64,000 nt of DNA from Microbispora rosea (GTDB taxonomy: Bacteria; Actinomycetota; Actinomycetes; Streptosporangiales; Streptosporangiaceae): contig NZ_FTNI01000009.1 of assembly GCF_900156315.1 (NCBI RefSeq), positions 124,001 through 188,000 on the forward strand, read 5' to 3'. Made by a program: the position numbers and the translations under genes. Below are positions 47,345 through 55,855 of the stretch, piece after piece (position 1 is the first letter of the stretch; each line of letters begins with the position of its first letter). Below the pieces are notes generated by a model. That model was not told the DNA's origin, ran no database searches, and saw nothing but the letters and a program-made list of their open reading frames with translations.

Positions 47345-49672
47345 ATGAGCATTCAGCGGCGGCTCGAAGATTTCCTCGATCTGATCGATGAAATTCTCAG
47401 CGGAGAAGAAGAGATTTCTCCGGACAGAGCGCTCCGGCCGAGACTCCGGCGGCTCCTGAAGAGAATGCTGATCCAGGAGGAAATCCGAAACTCGATGGCC
47501 GATGTGGGCGTCGAGGGAGGCCAGCTGCTCGAGATCGCCTCCGGCATGCTCGAACAGATCGCACGTGAAGCCCCGGACGAGTACGACCGGTTTTGCAGTG
47601 CGCTCAGCGACTATCAAGCGGCTCTCAGCACCGCCAGGCAGGACGCCGCGGACGACACATGGAACCGCGTTGTGCCCCGGTTGGCCGCGTATGGAGGCAT
47701 CGCGGGCGGTGTGATCCTGTCGATCGGCCTGCTGGTGGGCGGCCTGTTCGACGTTCTCGGCGAACTCCGGTTCGTCGGCGGCCTGATACTGCTGGCCGCC
47801 GCACTCGTCGCGATTCATCTGCGCGTACGGAAGACGATGACCGGGCAGCGATTCCTGTTCATCGTCACCGGCAATTGGGATCGCAAGTTCTACATCTCGC
47901 GACGGCAGGCGCTCCTGTCCGCCGTCGTCGAGCGCGACCTGGTCGTTCCCACTCTCCGTCTGGCGTTGAACCAGGCGCGCGAAGACAGGTTGAGCCGGCG
48001 TTTCGCCGTCAAGGCCAGTCCCGGCCTCGGGGATCTGCACAGCACGTTGTATTACGTCCCGACGCCCGTCGAGCGGGAGGTGGGCGAGCTCATCCGCCAG
48101 CTCACCGGCGGGAGCATCGGAATAGCCGGACCGCGCGGGGCGGGGAAGTCGTCGTTGCTGCGGCTCTATTGCGCCCCTCGACGGCACGCCTCCTCCGCGG
48201 ACATCTGCTGCCTGGTGTCGGCGCCCGTCGACTACCTGGCTCGCGATTTTGTGCTCCATGTGTTCGCGGCGCTGTGCCGCTCCGTCGCCGTCAAGGTCGG
48301 GCGGAGAGGGCGGGGCCGGCTTCTACTGGGACAGCTGTTCATATTGATCGTGTTCGGCATCCCCGTGAACGCGATATTCGGCGGAATGGTCTGGTTTGGG
48401 CTCCACAATCTTTCCGGATCGTCTCCGCAGCACGCGCTGTCGCCCGTGGCGCTAGTCACCGGGGGCCCCGTCGTGCTGTACTTCTACGGCGCCTGCGGGA
48501 TAATTTTCGTGAAACAGTGGTCGAGGCTCCGCGCGGACCGCCGGTTGCGGAGGGCCGCGCTACGAAATCTCGCCCGGATCAGATATCTCCAGACGCACAC
48601 CGAATCGTGGTCCGGGACCCTGAAGGCGAGCCTCGGGACGAAGCTGGGCCTGGGTCTCGACGGGCAGAGATCGCGCGGCGTCTCCCGAACGGAGCAGCCC
48701 CTGGGATATCCCGAGATCGTTCGCCTGTTCCGCGTGTTCGCTAGCATGACGTCCGCACATGCACGGAGACAGGGAGGCCGTGTCGTGATCGGCATAGACG
48801 AACTCGACAAGATCTCCTCCGCCGATCAGGGAGAGAAGTTCCTCAACGAGATCAAAAGCATCTTCGGGGTTCCCGGGGTTTACTTCCTCATAACCGTGTC
48901 CGATGACGCGTTGACGGCATTCGAACGCAGGGGCATACGTCTTCGCGACGCTTTCGACAGCTCTTTCGACGAGATTCTGCGAGTGGAGCTGCTCAGCTAT
49001 CGGGAGTCACGGCGCATGCTCTACAGGCGGGTGATCGGATTGTCGGAGCCGTACGTGGCGCTGTGCCATGCACTCTCCGGCGGGTTGGCCCGCGACCTTA
49101 TTCGTTCGGCTCGGCACGTCATCCGATCGGCCACGGAACGCGGGAAGCCCGACGAGTTCGATTCGATCGTGAGGCACATGGTCAGAGACGACGTCCGGCG
49201 GAAAACGGGAGTATTGAGCCAGATCGAGGCGATCAGGAACGACACTGCGCTGCTGCACGTGCTCCACAGGGTCAAGGTCAGATATTACGCCGAGAAGGAG
49301 CTGTCCGACCTGCTCCATGACGTCCGGGCCGCACCGCCCAAAAATCAGCGGAAGCCCGATTCGGAAGCGGATCTCCTGCGCCGAGAACTGATCGCCTTCC
49401 TGTATCTGTCGATGACGTTGGAAGACGTGTTCAACGAACACCTGGACGAGGACCGGGTGAGATCCGCCGCCGACGACTCACACGGGCAGTGCCTGTTCGA
49501 CAGGCTGGCGTCCGCTCGCTCGGCCCTCGGCACGAACACGGAGTTGGCGTGGAGACTGACGAGTGAAGCGCGCTCGGCCTGGGGTCTGGACAGCTGGGAC
49601 AACGAGGCCGGAGGGAATGCCCACCGACCCCGTGGCGGCCCCTTCGGAGTGCAGCCGTCTCCGACTCCCTGA
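47345..49672 (+). CDS. Membrane-embedded KAP-like P-loop NTPase
   Basis: A 775-residue NTPase resembling the KAP family. Helical residues 1-105, then a membrane hairpin (about 112-155: LAAYGGIAGGVILSIGLLVG and GLILLAAALVAIHLRV), Walker A GPRGAGKSSLL near 262, a second membrane hairpin near 325-390 inserted between the Walker motifs, Walker B VVIGIDELDKI near 480, and a helical C-terminus. Insertion of two membrane helices inside the P-loop domain is a KAP hallmark. Many bacterial KAP proteins lie in accessory or defence regions. Its lower GC3 and its place between the two regulon blocks suggest acquisition. Function not assignable. Confidence 0.82.
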   Translation: MSIQRRLEDFLDLIDEILSGEEEISPDRALRPRLRRLLKRMLIQEEIRNSMADVGVEGGQLLEIASGMLEQIAREAPDEYDRFCSALSDYQAALSTARQDAADDTWNRVVPRLAAYGGIAGGVILSIGLLVGGLFDVLGELRFVGGLILLAAALVAIHLRVRKTMTGQRFLFIVTGNWDRKFYISRRQALLSAVVERDLVVPTLRLALNQAREDRLSRRFAVKASPGLGDLHSTLYYVPTPVEREVGELIRQLTGGSIGIAGPRGAGKSSLLRLYCAPRRHASSADICCLVSAPVDYLARDFVLHVFAALCRSVAVKVGRRGRGRLLLGQLFILIVFGIPVNAIFGGMVWFGLHNLSGSSPQHALSPVALVTGGPVVLYFYGACGIIFVKQWSRLRADRRLRRAALRNLARIRYLQTHTESWSGTLKASLGTKLGLGLDGQRSRGVSRTEQPLGYPEIVRLFRVFASMTSAHARRQGGRVVIGIDELDKISSADQGEKFLNEIKSIFGVPGVYFLITVSDDALTAFERRGIRLRDAFDSSFDEILRVELLSYRESRRMLYRRVIGLSEPYVALCHALSGGLARDLIRSARHVIRSATERGKPDEFDSIVRHMVRDDVRRKTGVLSQIEAIRNDTALLHVLHRVKVRYYAEKELSDLLHDVRAAPPKNQRKPDSEADLLRRELIAFLYLSMTLEDVFNEHLDEDRVRSAADDSHGQCLFDRLASARSALGTNTELAWRLTSEARSAWGLDSWDNEAGGNAHRPRGGPFGVQPSPTP

Positions 49673-49750
49673 CAGCTCCGTCGGCGGCGCTTCGGCACGT
49701 CAGACCGTAGGCTTGGCTCCGTCGAGTGGACAGTGACGAGGAGACGCTGG

Positions 49751-50377
49751 ATGACAGCTCTGCCGGATGACAGTTGGCTTCTCAGCATTCGCCCTCAACC
49801 CGACCGCGTCACCGCGGAGGAGTACGACGCGCTCCCCGAGGAGATCGCCAAGGCCATCGAGATCGTCGACGGCTACGTGGTCTACTGCGCGGCTCCCACG
49901 CCTGATCACCAGACCGCCGGCAGGCGACTGGCGAACCTGCTGGAGCGACATGCCCGCGCCGCCATGGGCAAGGGGCATGAGTGCCTCACCGTCAACAACG
50001 ACGTGGATCTGCGGCTGAGGGACGTGCCGTTGCTCAACCGCAGGCCCGACGTCGCGCTCTACCGGTGCCTCGACCGAGAGCGGGGCGAGCGTCTGCGCGC
50101 CGAGCACGCGCTGCTTGTCGTGGAGATCGTGTCTCCGGGATCGGAGACCCAGGACACGACCGACAAGCTCGGCGAGTATGCCAAGGCCGGCATCCCGCAC
50201 TACTGGATCGTCCGTATCGACGGCACCGGCGTATCGGCGATCGAACGCTATCGGCTGGACCGGGCGGCGATGCTCTACAAGCACATCGGCACCCTCATGA
50301 AGGACGAGCCCGGGGAGGCTCCCGTCGTGAGCAACCCGATCCCCCTCACCGTCGACTGGGCCGAACTACAGTTCTGA
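49751..50377 (+). CDS. Uma2-family endonuclease-like protein
   Basis: A 208-residue protein of the Uma2 (DUF820) family, PD-(D/E)xK nuclease fold. RVTAEEYDALPEEIAKAIEI is the N-terminal signature, the active-site acids are in NRRPDVALYR and LLVVEIVSPGS, and the Lys in DTTDKLGEYAKAGIPHYWIV; all are present. Uma2 genes are abundant and mobile in actinomycetes and cyanobacteria; biological role unresolved. ATG at 49751 follows GAGGAGACGCTGG. Confidence 0.88.
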   Translation: MTALPDDSWLLSIRPQPDRVTAEEYDALPEEIAKAIEIVDGYVVYCAAPTPDHQTAGRRLANLLERHARAAMGKGHECLTVNNDVDLRLRDVPLLNRRPDVALYRCLDRERGERLRAEHALLVVEIVSPGSETQDTTDKLGEYAKAGIPHYWIVRIDGTGVSAIERYRLDRAAMLYKHIGTLMKDEPGEAPVVSNPIPLTVDWAELQF

Positions 50378-50395
50378 ACCCGTTCGGCGGCATGC

Positions 50396-50734
50396 TCATA
50401 CGGGGAGGGCGTCTCCGGGGAAGCCGTGGCACGGGTGAACCTCGCAGCGCATCATCCCGGCTCGAACGCAGGGGTCCCCGGCCATGATCTCCGCGGCTTC
50501 CTCGGCCGGCAAGGTCATGATTGCGACGCCGGACACGGTGCCGGAGGCGACCGGGCACAGGATCGCGATCACCCCCTCGGCGCGCAGCGACACCATACGC
50601 CGCTGGTGTTCGAGCTCGATCGCGTCAGCGCCGTCCATGGTCCTCTCCGGCCCCCACGAAAGGAGCGCCAGGCTGTAGGGCTTCGCGGTCGCGGCCAGAA
50701 CCCGGATCTGTTCGTCGGTCACGCTCGTGCTCAT
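50396..50734 (-). CDS. YciI-like protein
   Basis: A 112-residue ferredoxin-like protein of the YciI family: YSLALLSWGPERTM, the conserved His in LEHQRRMVSLRAEGVI and the Asp in IMAGDPCVRAGMMRCEVHPC. The His-Asp pair is thought to be catalytic in this family, which is otherwise poorly understood. It is followed by the truncated VOC gene in the same direction. Confidence 0.82.
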   Translation of the reverse strand: MSTSVTDEQIRVLAATAKPYSLALLSWGPERTMDGADAIELEHQRRMVSLRAEGVIAILCPVASGTVSGVAIMTLPAEEAAEIMAGDPCVRAGMMRCEVHPCHGFPGDALPV

Positions 50735-50743
50735 GACGTCTCC

Positions 50744-51130
50744 CTACTTCTCGATGCGCTCGGCCAGCGAGACGATGATTCCTTCGGGCCCGCGGACGTA
50801 GGCCATCCGCCATACGCCTTCGTATTCGCCGACGCCTCCCACCAGGCCGTAGCCGTCGGCGGCGGCGTGCTCGACCGCGGCGTGAAGGTCGTGCACCTCG
50901 AAGGCGACGTTGCGCAGGCCCAGCTCGTTGGCCGGCGCGGCAGGCGAACCCGGGAGGTGATCCGGCCGCGTGAAGCTCGACAGCTCCAGCGTCGCGCCTC
51001 CGCCGGGCGCTCGCAGCATGACGATCTCGGTGCGGGCGCCGGTCATACCGATCACCGGGTCCAGGAACTCGCCTTCGACGGCCATCTTCGGAGCGGCCTC
51101 CAGACCGAGGCCGACGAAGAACGCCTCCCG
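50744..51130 (-). pseudogene. VOC-superfamily gene missing its N-terminus
   Basis: Reading leftward, the sequence from FFVGLGLEAAPKMAVEGE onward (EIVMLRAPGGGATLELSSFT, then NVAFEVHDLHAAVEHAAADG and the closing GPEGIIVSLAERI) is a normal glyoxalase/bleomycin-resistance-type protein, but the first 20-25 residues that contain the first strand and metal ligand are absent. The frame upstream of about 51130 becomes Arg/Gly-rich nonsense because that DNA is the tail of a HxlR gene on the other strand. An internal ATG at 51083-51085 could still make a 113-residue fragment. Confidence 0.65.
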
Positions 51131-51240
51131 TCCTCTACCGTCACCATGCCTGCGGCCAGATCGCCCACGTCGACCCACGCTGCAGCCACTGCGGAGAGCC
51201 GATGCACGCCGACCTCCTCCCCGGCCCGGGTTCGGCCTGA
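51130..51240 (+). pseudogene. HxlR-type regulator, C-terminal fragment
   Basis: On the + strand, 36 codons end in a stop at 51240 and read VLYRHHACGQIAHVDP then RCSHCGEPMHADL and PGPGSA. The Cys-containing CSHCGEP tail followed by Gly-Pro-Gly is typical of actinomycete HxlR-like regulators. No upstream winged-helix part exists; the fragment abuts the truncated VOC gene, forming a recombination joint near 51130. Confidence 0.55.
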
Positions 51241-51276
51241 CGGCCAAAGGCCGCTTCGATGGGGAACGGCGCCGCC

Positions 51277-51705
51277 TCAGTAGGGCCCAAAGGTCACCGC
51301 GCAGGGGACGCCGTTGAGCGTGAAGCCGGTGGGGTGTTCGTCGGCCCCGTTTGCGTTGAAGCCGATCCAGAAGCTCGTGCCGGGATCGATGCTCTGCTGC
51401 CAGATCGGACTGGCGGCCTGGACGCTCGGCGGGGTCTCGGAGAAGGTCGCGTTCCACCCTTGCATCAGGGTCTGGCTTCCGGGGAAGACGAACTGCAGGA
51501 TCCAGGGGCTGAACACCCGGGTCCCGGTGTTGGTGATCGTCACTCTGGTCGTGAAACCGGTGGTCCACCCCAGGCTGGCGTAGGTCACCGCGCAGTCGTA
51601 ACCGGCCGGCACGTCCGCGGGCGCCGCCCGGGCGGGCGCCGTGAACGACGCGGCCAGGAGAAGCCCGGCAATACCGATCCCCGACGAAGCCCGCAGAAAA
51701 CGCAT
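51277..51705 (-). CDS. Secreted stand-alone CBM2 cellulose-binding protein
   Basis: A 142-residue exported protein: signal peptide (hydrophobic ASSGIGIAGLLLAASFTAP, cleavage near ARAAPAD) followed by a single carbohydrate-binding module of family 2. It keeps the disulfide Cys pair (YDCAVTYA and GVPCAVTFG) and the binding-face Trp residues in WILQFVFPG, QGWNATF and FWIGFNANG. No catalytic domain is attached, so it probably acts as a binding-only protein on cellulose or chitin. GAGGGG precedes the ATG. Confidence 0.88.
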   Translation of the reverse strand: MRFLRASSGIGIAGLLLAASFTAPARAAPADVPAGYDCAVTYASLGWTTGFTTRVTITNTGTRVFSPWILQFVFPGSQTLMQGWNATFSETPPSVQAASPIWQQSIDPGTSFWIGFNANGADEHPTGFTLNGVPCAVTFGPY

Positions 51706-51907
51706 CGATCCCCCTCAGGGGGGCGTCCCATGAAACCGATTTCGATGTGATCGTGAGCCACTCGAAATGCGCTGTCAAACAATTACCGGGACATATTCCG
51801 CGGCGCGTCGGCCCTGTCACACGTACGTTCGCCGCTTGGGCTGACCGAGCTGGGAGTTTCACCGCCGGCCACATACCGGTCACTTGACGGAGGCCAGCGG
51901 AACGGCC

Positions 51908-52750
51908 CTACCCGACGTCGCTAATCGCGCTTTTCAGGCGCGCAGGAATGGTGGTCTGGCGACCGGTTCGGTAGCGGCCCGGGGTCGTTCCGATGATGTC
52001 GGTGAACGCCGCGATGAAGCCGCTCGGGTTGGCCCATCCACAGGCGTAGGCGGTCTGGGTGGTGTCGTGGCCGTCGGCGAGGAGCACGAGCGCGTGGTGG
52101 ATGCGCAGCTGCGTGCGCCACTCGTAGAAGGTCATGCCGAGTTCCTTGCGGAACAGGCGGCTGAGAGTGCGGGTGCTGGCTCCGATCGTCTTCCCGAGCT
52201 CGGCCAGCGGGGCGTTGTCCGCCGGATTCTCATGCAGCATCCGGGCGATGGCCTGCAGCCGGTCGTCCCGTGGCTCCGGCAGGTGCAGCGGCTGTTCGTG
52301 TGCCTCGCGCAGGTCGTCGACGAGGACGCGAAGAAGGCGAAGGCGCGCGGAGCGGCTGTAGGCGGGCGCGTCGTCGTCGTAGTTGCGGGGGCCGGTCAGG
52401 GCGAGCAGGACCTCTCGGGCGAGGTTGGAGGCCAGGAACACGACGGGACGCTCTGGTATGAGCCGGGCGAGGGACGGCGCGACAAAGACGATCCGCATGT
52501 CGGTGTCGCCGTGGGCGCGGTGGTAGTGCGTGAACCCGGCCGGAGTCCAGGCGACCCGGTTCGCGGGAACGATCGAGGTGCCGCGCTCGGTGTGGACTGC
52601 CAAGACGCCGCTCGCCGCGTACACCAGGTGTCCCCGTGCGTGCGACTGCACTGCGCTGACTTCACCGGACGGCCAGAGGTGCCGCCCGCCGGACGGCCAC
52701 AGATGTGACGTCACACCGGCCGTCGGGCGAGGTTGGCGGCGAACGGGCAT
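51908..52750 (-). CDS. AraC-family regulator with cupin sensor domain
   Basis: A 280-residue regulator. N-terminal cupin-like ligand domain (ARGHLVYAASGVLAVHTERG, VAWTPAGFTHYHRAHGD) and C-terminal double HTH with TIGASTRTLSRLFRKELGMT and YACGWANPSGFIAAFTDIIG. Such proteins respond to small metabolites and often control a neighbouring gene; the divergent hydrolase at 52906 is the natural candidate. The start may lie later: a GTG at 52712-52714 sits inside a TGTGACGTCACA palindrome. The N-terminus holds a short duplication (HLWPSG twice). Confidence 0.9.
   Translation of the reverse strand: MPVRRQPRPTAGVTSHLWPSGGRHLWPSGEVSAVQSHARGHLVYAASGVLAVHTERGTSIVPANRVAWTPAGFTHYHRAHGDTDMRIVFVAPSLARLIPERPVVFLASNLAREVLLALTGPRNYDDDAPAYSRSARLRLLRVLVDDLREAHEQPLHLPEPRDDRLQAIARMLHENPADNAPLAELGKTIGASTRTLSRLFRKELGMTFYEWRTQLRIHHALVLLADGHDTTQTAYACGWANPSGFIAAFTDIIGTTPGRYRTGRQTTIPARLKSAISDVG
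52705..52716. promoter_or_regulatory. Perfect 12-bp palindrome near the AraC gene start
   Basis: TGTGACGTCACA is a perfect palindrome within the first codons of the AraC gene as called, or in its leader if the later GTG start is used. Possible autoregulatory site. Confidence 0.35.
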
Positions 52751-52905
52751 CGATTGGCATCCTATCGGTGGCCGGCCACACCGCGATCTCGTGACACTTC
52801 CTCCATGCGGACGTGGTTCCCGGTCGTGCAGAGCAGCCCGGCCGCACCACCTGGCATCGGGGCAGCGTGCCTCGATGCCGCCGCTTGCGAGAGAAGGAGA
52901 AACGC

Positions 52906-53601
52906 ATGGCGACGTTCGTTCTTGTGCCCGGCGGTTGGAAGGGCTCCTGGGCGTATGAGGCGGTGGTTCCGCTGCTGGAGGGCGCAGGTCATACCGTTCA
53001 CGCCCTGACCCTGACCGGTCTGCGGCCGGACGACGACAACGCGACGGTCGCGACTGCCAACCTCGACACGCACGCCGACGACGTGTTGCGGCTCCTCGAT
53101 CGTGCCCACATCACCAGCGCGACGCTTGTCGGCCACAGCTACGCCGGGATGGTGATCGCCGCCGCCGCCGATCGCGCCGACGGGCGGATCTCACGGCTGG
53201 TGCATCTCGACGCCTTCGTCCCGCGCGATGGCGAGTCGTGGTGGTCGTCGGCGAACGAGTACTTCCGGGAAGTGATCGCGGCCGGCGCCGCGGGCACGGG
53301 CTACGCCGTCCGTCCGCCGGACGGCGGCGATCCCCGCCGCCGTCCTCATCCCCTCGCCTCGTTCCTGCAGGCGATCCGGCTCACAGGCACGCCGGCCCAG
53401 GTGCTCCGCCGGGAGTTCGTCTACTGCTCGGGATGGGAAGACCGGACGCCGTTCGCCGAACTCCGCACCCGGCTCCAGGCCGATCCCGGATGGCAGGTCC
53501 ACGACCTCCCGACCGGCCACGACGCGATGCACGAGGCCCCGGAGGCGGTCGCCGCACTACTGCTCGGCGACCGCACCGCGGATGCATCACCCAACAGTTA
53601 G
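52906..53601 (+). CDS. Alpha/beta hydrolase
   Basis: A 231-residue small alpha/beta hydrolase of the HNL/methylesterase-like group. FVLVPGGWKGSWAYEAV carries the oxyanion loop, GHSYAGMVI the nucleophilic Ser, and LPTGHDAMHEAPEAVAAL the catalytic His; the acid is probably in HLDAFVPRDGES. Ribosome site AGAAGGAGA precedes the ATG at 52906. Divergent from the AraC regulator, which probably controls it. Substrate is likely a small ester or ketone; unknown. Confidence 0.88.
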   Translation: MATFVLVPGGWKGSWAYEAVVPLLEGAGHTVHALTLTGLRPDDDNATVATANLDTHADDVLRLLDRAHITSATLVGHSYAGMVIAAAADRADGRISRLVHLDAFVPRDGESWWSSANEYFREVIAAGAAGTGYAVRPPDGGDPRRRPHPLASFLQAIRLTGTPAQVLRREFVYCSGWEDRTPFAELRTRLQADPGWQVHDLPTGHDAMHEAPEAVAALLLGDRTADASPNS

Positions 53602-53728
53602 GCTTCACCCCCGCCGGTTGATGAGCGAGCCGCGGAGCCCCGCCCGAACAGGGGTCTGAGAGGGGTCCGAGGATGCCCGCTTCATCGATTCCGGGGACAT
53701 CTCGCCGCGATGCCCCGATCATTGGGCG

Positions 53729-54325
53729 ATGCGACCGGAAATCAGCGCGATCGGACGGCTCGCCGTGATCGGTGCGCTGGGCGCCGCCGCGATCGGATGC
53801 TCGGGCGACGGCGTGGACGCACGCGACTCCCCCGCCTCCACGGCGGGCACACCGGCGGCGGTCACCCGGCCCGAGGTGGTTCCGTCTCTGTCCGGCGGGA
53901 CCTGGACGGAGACCAGAACGGCCGGAGCCGGCGCCGTGATGGAGAGCGTCGCCGCGACCGGGCACGCCGAGGCCTGGGCCGTGAGCAGCCCCGGCGAGAA
54001 CAGACGGAGCGGCCCGATCCTGCGCTGGGACGGCCGCGCCTGGCAGTCCGTGGCACTGCCGCCGGGCCTGCGCCATCCCCGAGTGGTGTCCGGGACGTCC
54101 GGCGTCTCCGGGGGTCTCTGGGCGCTGACCGGTGACGGGGACAGCGGACCCACCGTGGAGCGCTGGGACGGACGCCGCTGGACGTACGAGAAAACCCCGA
54201 GGGTCCACAACGACCCGGAGGTGTTCGACCTGGCCACGATCCCCGGAGAAAACCGGGTGTTCGCGGTCGGCGGCAACCCCTCGTACGACGAGGACAGCCA
54301 GGCGTGGATCTGGACGCGGAGCTGA
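53729..54325 (+). CDS. Putative lipoprotein with beta-propeller-like repeats
   Basis: A 198-residue lipoprotein with signal peptide and lipobox (GALGAAAIGCSGDG). The mature part contains three repeated units of the form AWAVSS...RSGPILRWDGRAW and LWALTGDG...TVERWDGRRW, which are blades of a beta-propeller-like fold. With so few blades it is short for a full propeller and may be a C-terminally truncated version of a longer family. Extracytoplasmic; function unknown. A ribosome site is not evident. Confidence 0.68.
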   Translation: MRPEISAIGRLAVIGALGAAAIGCSGDGVDARDSPASTAGTPAAVTRPEVVPSLSGGTWTETRTAGAGAVMESVAATGHAEAWAVSSPGENRRSGPILRWDGRAWQSVALPPGLRHPRVVSGTSGVSGGLWALTGDGDSGPTVERWDGRRWTYEKTPRVHNDPEVFDLATIPGENRVFAVGGNPSYDEDSQAWIWTRS

Positions 54326-54394
54326 GACGGGCCGACGCTCACGGCTGAAGCCTCGGCGAGATCACCGGCCGAGCCCGCAGCGCAATCCCCCCCG

Positions 54395-55036
54395 TCAGCC
54401 GGGCGCGGGCCCGCGACCTCGCGGACTCGCGGCCAACGCCTCCTCCACGCCCGGCGTCACCACCGCGCGGAACGCCGCGTCCATCTCGGCGGGGGTGGCG
54501 GTCAGTTCGCCGTCGGCCCACTTGCGCAGCAGCGCCATGAACGCCCCGACGACGCAGGTGATCATCAGATCGAGCGAAGCCGGCGGTGTGCTTCCCGAGG
54601 GGAGGCCCGCCAGCAGTTCGTCACGGACGACCGCGGCCATGATCTGCTCTCCGCGCGCCATCACGACGCCGCCCCCGCGCCGTCCGAGCAGTGCTCGCAC
54701 CAGTCGGCGCTGCTCCTGAAGGTGCTCGAACATCGGCAGGCTGAAGGCGAACAACACGCCCGGCCGGGACGCGGGAGCAAGATGGAGGAGGTCGGATAGT
54801 TCGTCCAGGTTGCTGAACAGCACATCCTGTTTGTCGGTGAAGTGTGCGTAGAAGGTCGAGCGTCCGACGTTGGCGCGGTTTATCAGGTCCGTGACCGTCA
54901 CCGTCTCGTAGCCCTTCTCCAGGATCAGCTCTGTCAACGCCTGCTGAACGGCCCGGCGGGTGCGCCGCACCCGTCGGTCGGAGCTCTCCCGCCGCGGGCT
55001 TCCGGACACCTTTTCCTTCCCTGTCCCGTACGGCAC
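54395..55036 (-). CDS. TetR-family regulator
   Basis: A 213-residue TetR repressor: helix ALTELILEKGYETVTVTDLI, recognition helix ANVGRSTFYAHFTDKQDV. The ligand domain, with the SGSTPPASLDLMITCVVGAF helix, resembles TetR_C_14. It diverges from the methyltransferase at 55128 and the GAACA-CAT-TGTTC dyad between them is a likely shared operator. Confidence 0.9.
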   Translation of the reverse strand: MPYGTGKEKVSGSPRRESSDRRVRRTRRAVQQALTELILEKGYETVTVTDLINRANVGRSTFYAHFTDKQDVLFSNLDELSDLLHLAPASRPGVLFAFSLPMFEHLQEQRRLVRALLGRRGGGVVMARGEQIMAAVVRDELLAGLPSGSTPPASLDLMITCVVGAFMALLRKWADGELTATPAEMDAAFRAVVTPGVEEALAASPRGRGPAPG

Positions 55037-55093
55037 AGCCTGCCGGATCTGCTTGTTGACCGTCTCACGGCCCCGAATCGATCATTTATAACC

Positions 55094-55106
55094 GAACACA
55101 TTGTTC
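55094..55106. promoter_or_regulatory. Candidate TetR operator
   Basis: GAACA-CAT-TGTTC, a perfect 5-bp inverted repeat within an AT-richer patch between the divergent TetR and methyltransferase genes. Confidence 0.5.
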
Positions 55107-55127
55107 CGAAACAAGAAGGAGAATCCC

Positions 55128-55790
55128 TTGAGCGCAGGAAAGCTCCTCCACGGTCACTCAAGACACAGCGACGGGGGCGGCACGATCGATTACCCGCGGG
55201 GTTACGACGTTCTGGCCGAAATCGGCTTCCTCGGACGCCGCCGCGGCGTTTTCACGCGTCTGGCCGCGCTGTCGGGCGCCGAGCAGGGCCATCAGATCGT
55301 GGACGTCGGATGCGGCACCGGCTACCTGACCCGGATGCTGGCTCCGATTGTGGGTCGCGAAGGGCGGGTGACCGGCCTCGACCCGTCGCCGGCGATGATC
55401 GGCCACGCCCGTCGGCGTTCACCTGACAACTGCTCCTATCAGGTGGGCGAGGGGCAGGCGATGCCTTTCCCCGACGCCTCGTTCGACATCGCGGTTTCCA
55501 GCTTCGCCGTTCATCACATGCCCGTCTCCGCCCGCGGCACCGCCGTAAGGGAGATGTTCCGCGTCCTGCGGCCGGGTGGCCGGCTGCTGATCGCCGAGTT
55601 CCGCCCGCCGGCCAACCCCCTCGCCGCCCGCCTCGCGGCCGTGCTTGCCGGTCCCGCCATGCGGCCCACCATGCCGGAACTGCTCGCCGACCTGGTTCCC
55701 GGCGCCGGCTTTCGCGTCGAGAGCACGGGCACGGTGGGACCGGTGCTCTACTACGTCACCGCCGTTCGTCCGCTCGATGCCCCTTCCTGA
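55128..55790 (+). CDS. Class I SAM-dependent methyltransferase
   Basis: A 220-residue Methyltransf_11-type enzyme. Motif I IVDVGCGTGYLTRML, acidic ribose ligand in VTGLDPSPAM, motif II GEGQAMPFPDASFD and the post-motif MFRVLRPGGRLLIAEF are all intact, resembling ubiquinone/menaquinone (UbiE-like) or xenobiotic methyltransferases. The TTG at 55128 has AAGGAG seven bases ahead, better than the ATG at 55101. The divergent TetR suggests induction by a toxic small molecule; the methyltransferase might inactivate it. Confidence 0.87.
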   Translation: MSAGKLLHGHSRHSDGGGTIDYPRGYDVLAEIGFLGRRRGVFTRLAALSGAEQGHQIVDVGCGTGYLTRMLAPIVGREGRVTGLDPSPAMIGHARRRSPDNCSYQVGEGQAMPFPDASFDIAVSSFAVHHMPVSARGTAVREMFRVLRPGGRLLIAEFRPPANPLAARLAAVLAGPAMRPTMPELLADLVPGAGFRVESTGTVGPVLYYVTAVRPLDAPS

Positions 55791-55814
55791 GAACCACCTC
55801 GCGCCGCGCGAACC

Positions 55815-55847
55815 GCCTGTGCGCGGCGGTGCGCGCCGCGCACAGGC
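55815..55847. terminator. Bidirectional terminator before the acyl-CoA synthetase
   Basis: GCCTGTGCGCGGCG (55815-55828) pairs perfectly with 55834-55847 around a 5-base loop. It separates two convergent units, ending at 55790 and 55856. Confidence 0.8.
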
Positions 55848-55855
55848 GTACGAGC

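Noticed and set aside
45836..48259. 807-codon leftward open frame
   Set aside because: It is antisense to the thiolase-like and NTPase genes, which have ribosome sites, domains and normal codon bias; long antisense frames are common at this GC content.
51815..51821. Another TGTCACA heptamer, as in the ECF41-like promoters
   Set aside because: No GTC-type -10 element follows at 16-18 bases (GGGC is found instead) and the nearest genes run the other way or are unrelated.
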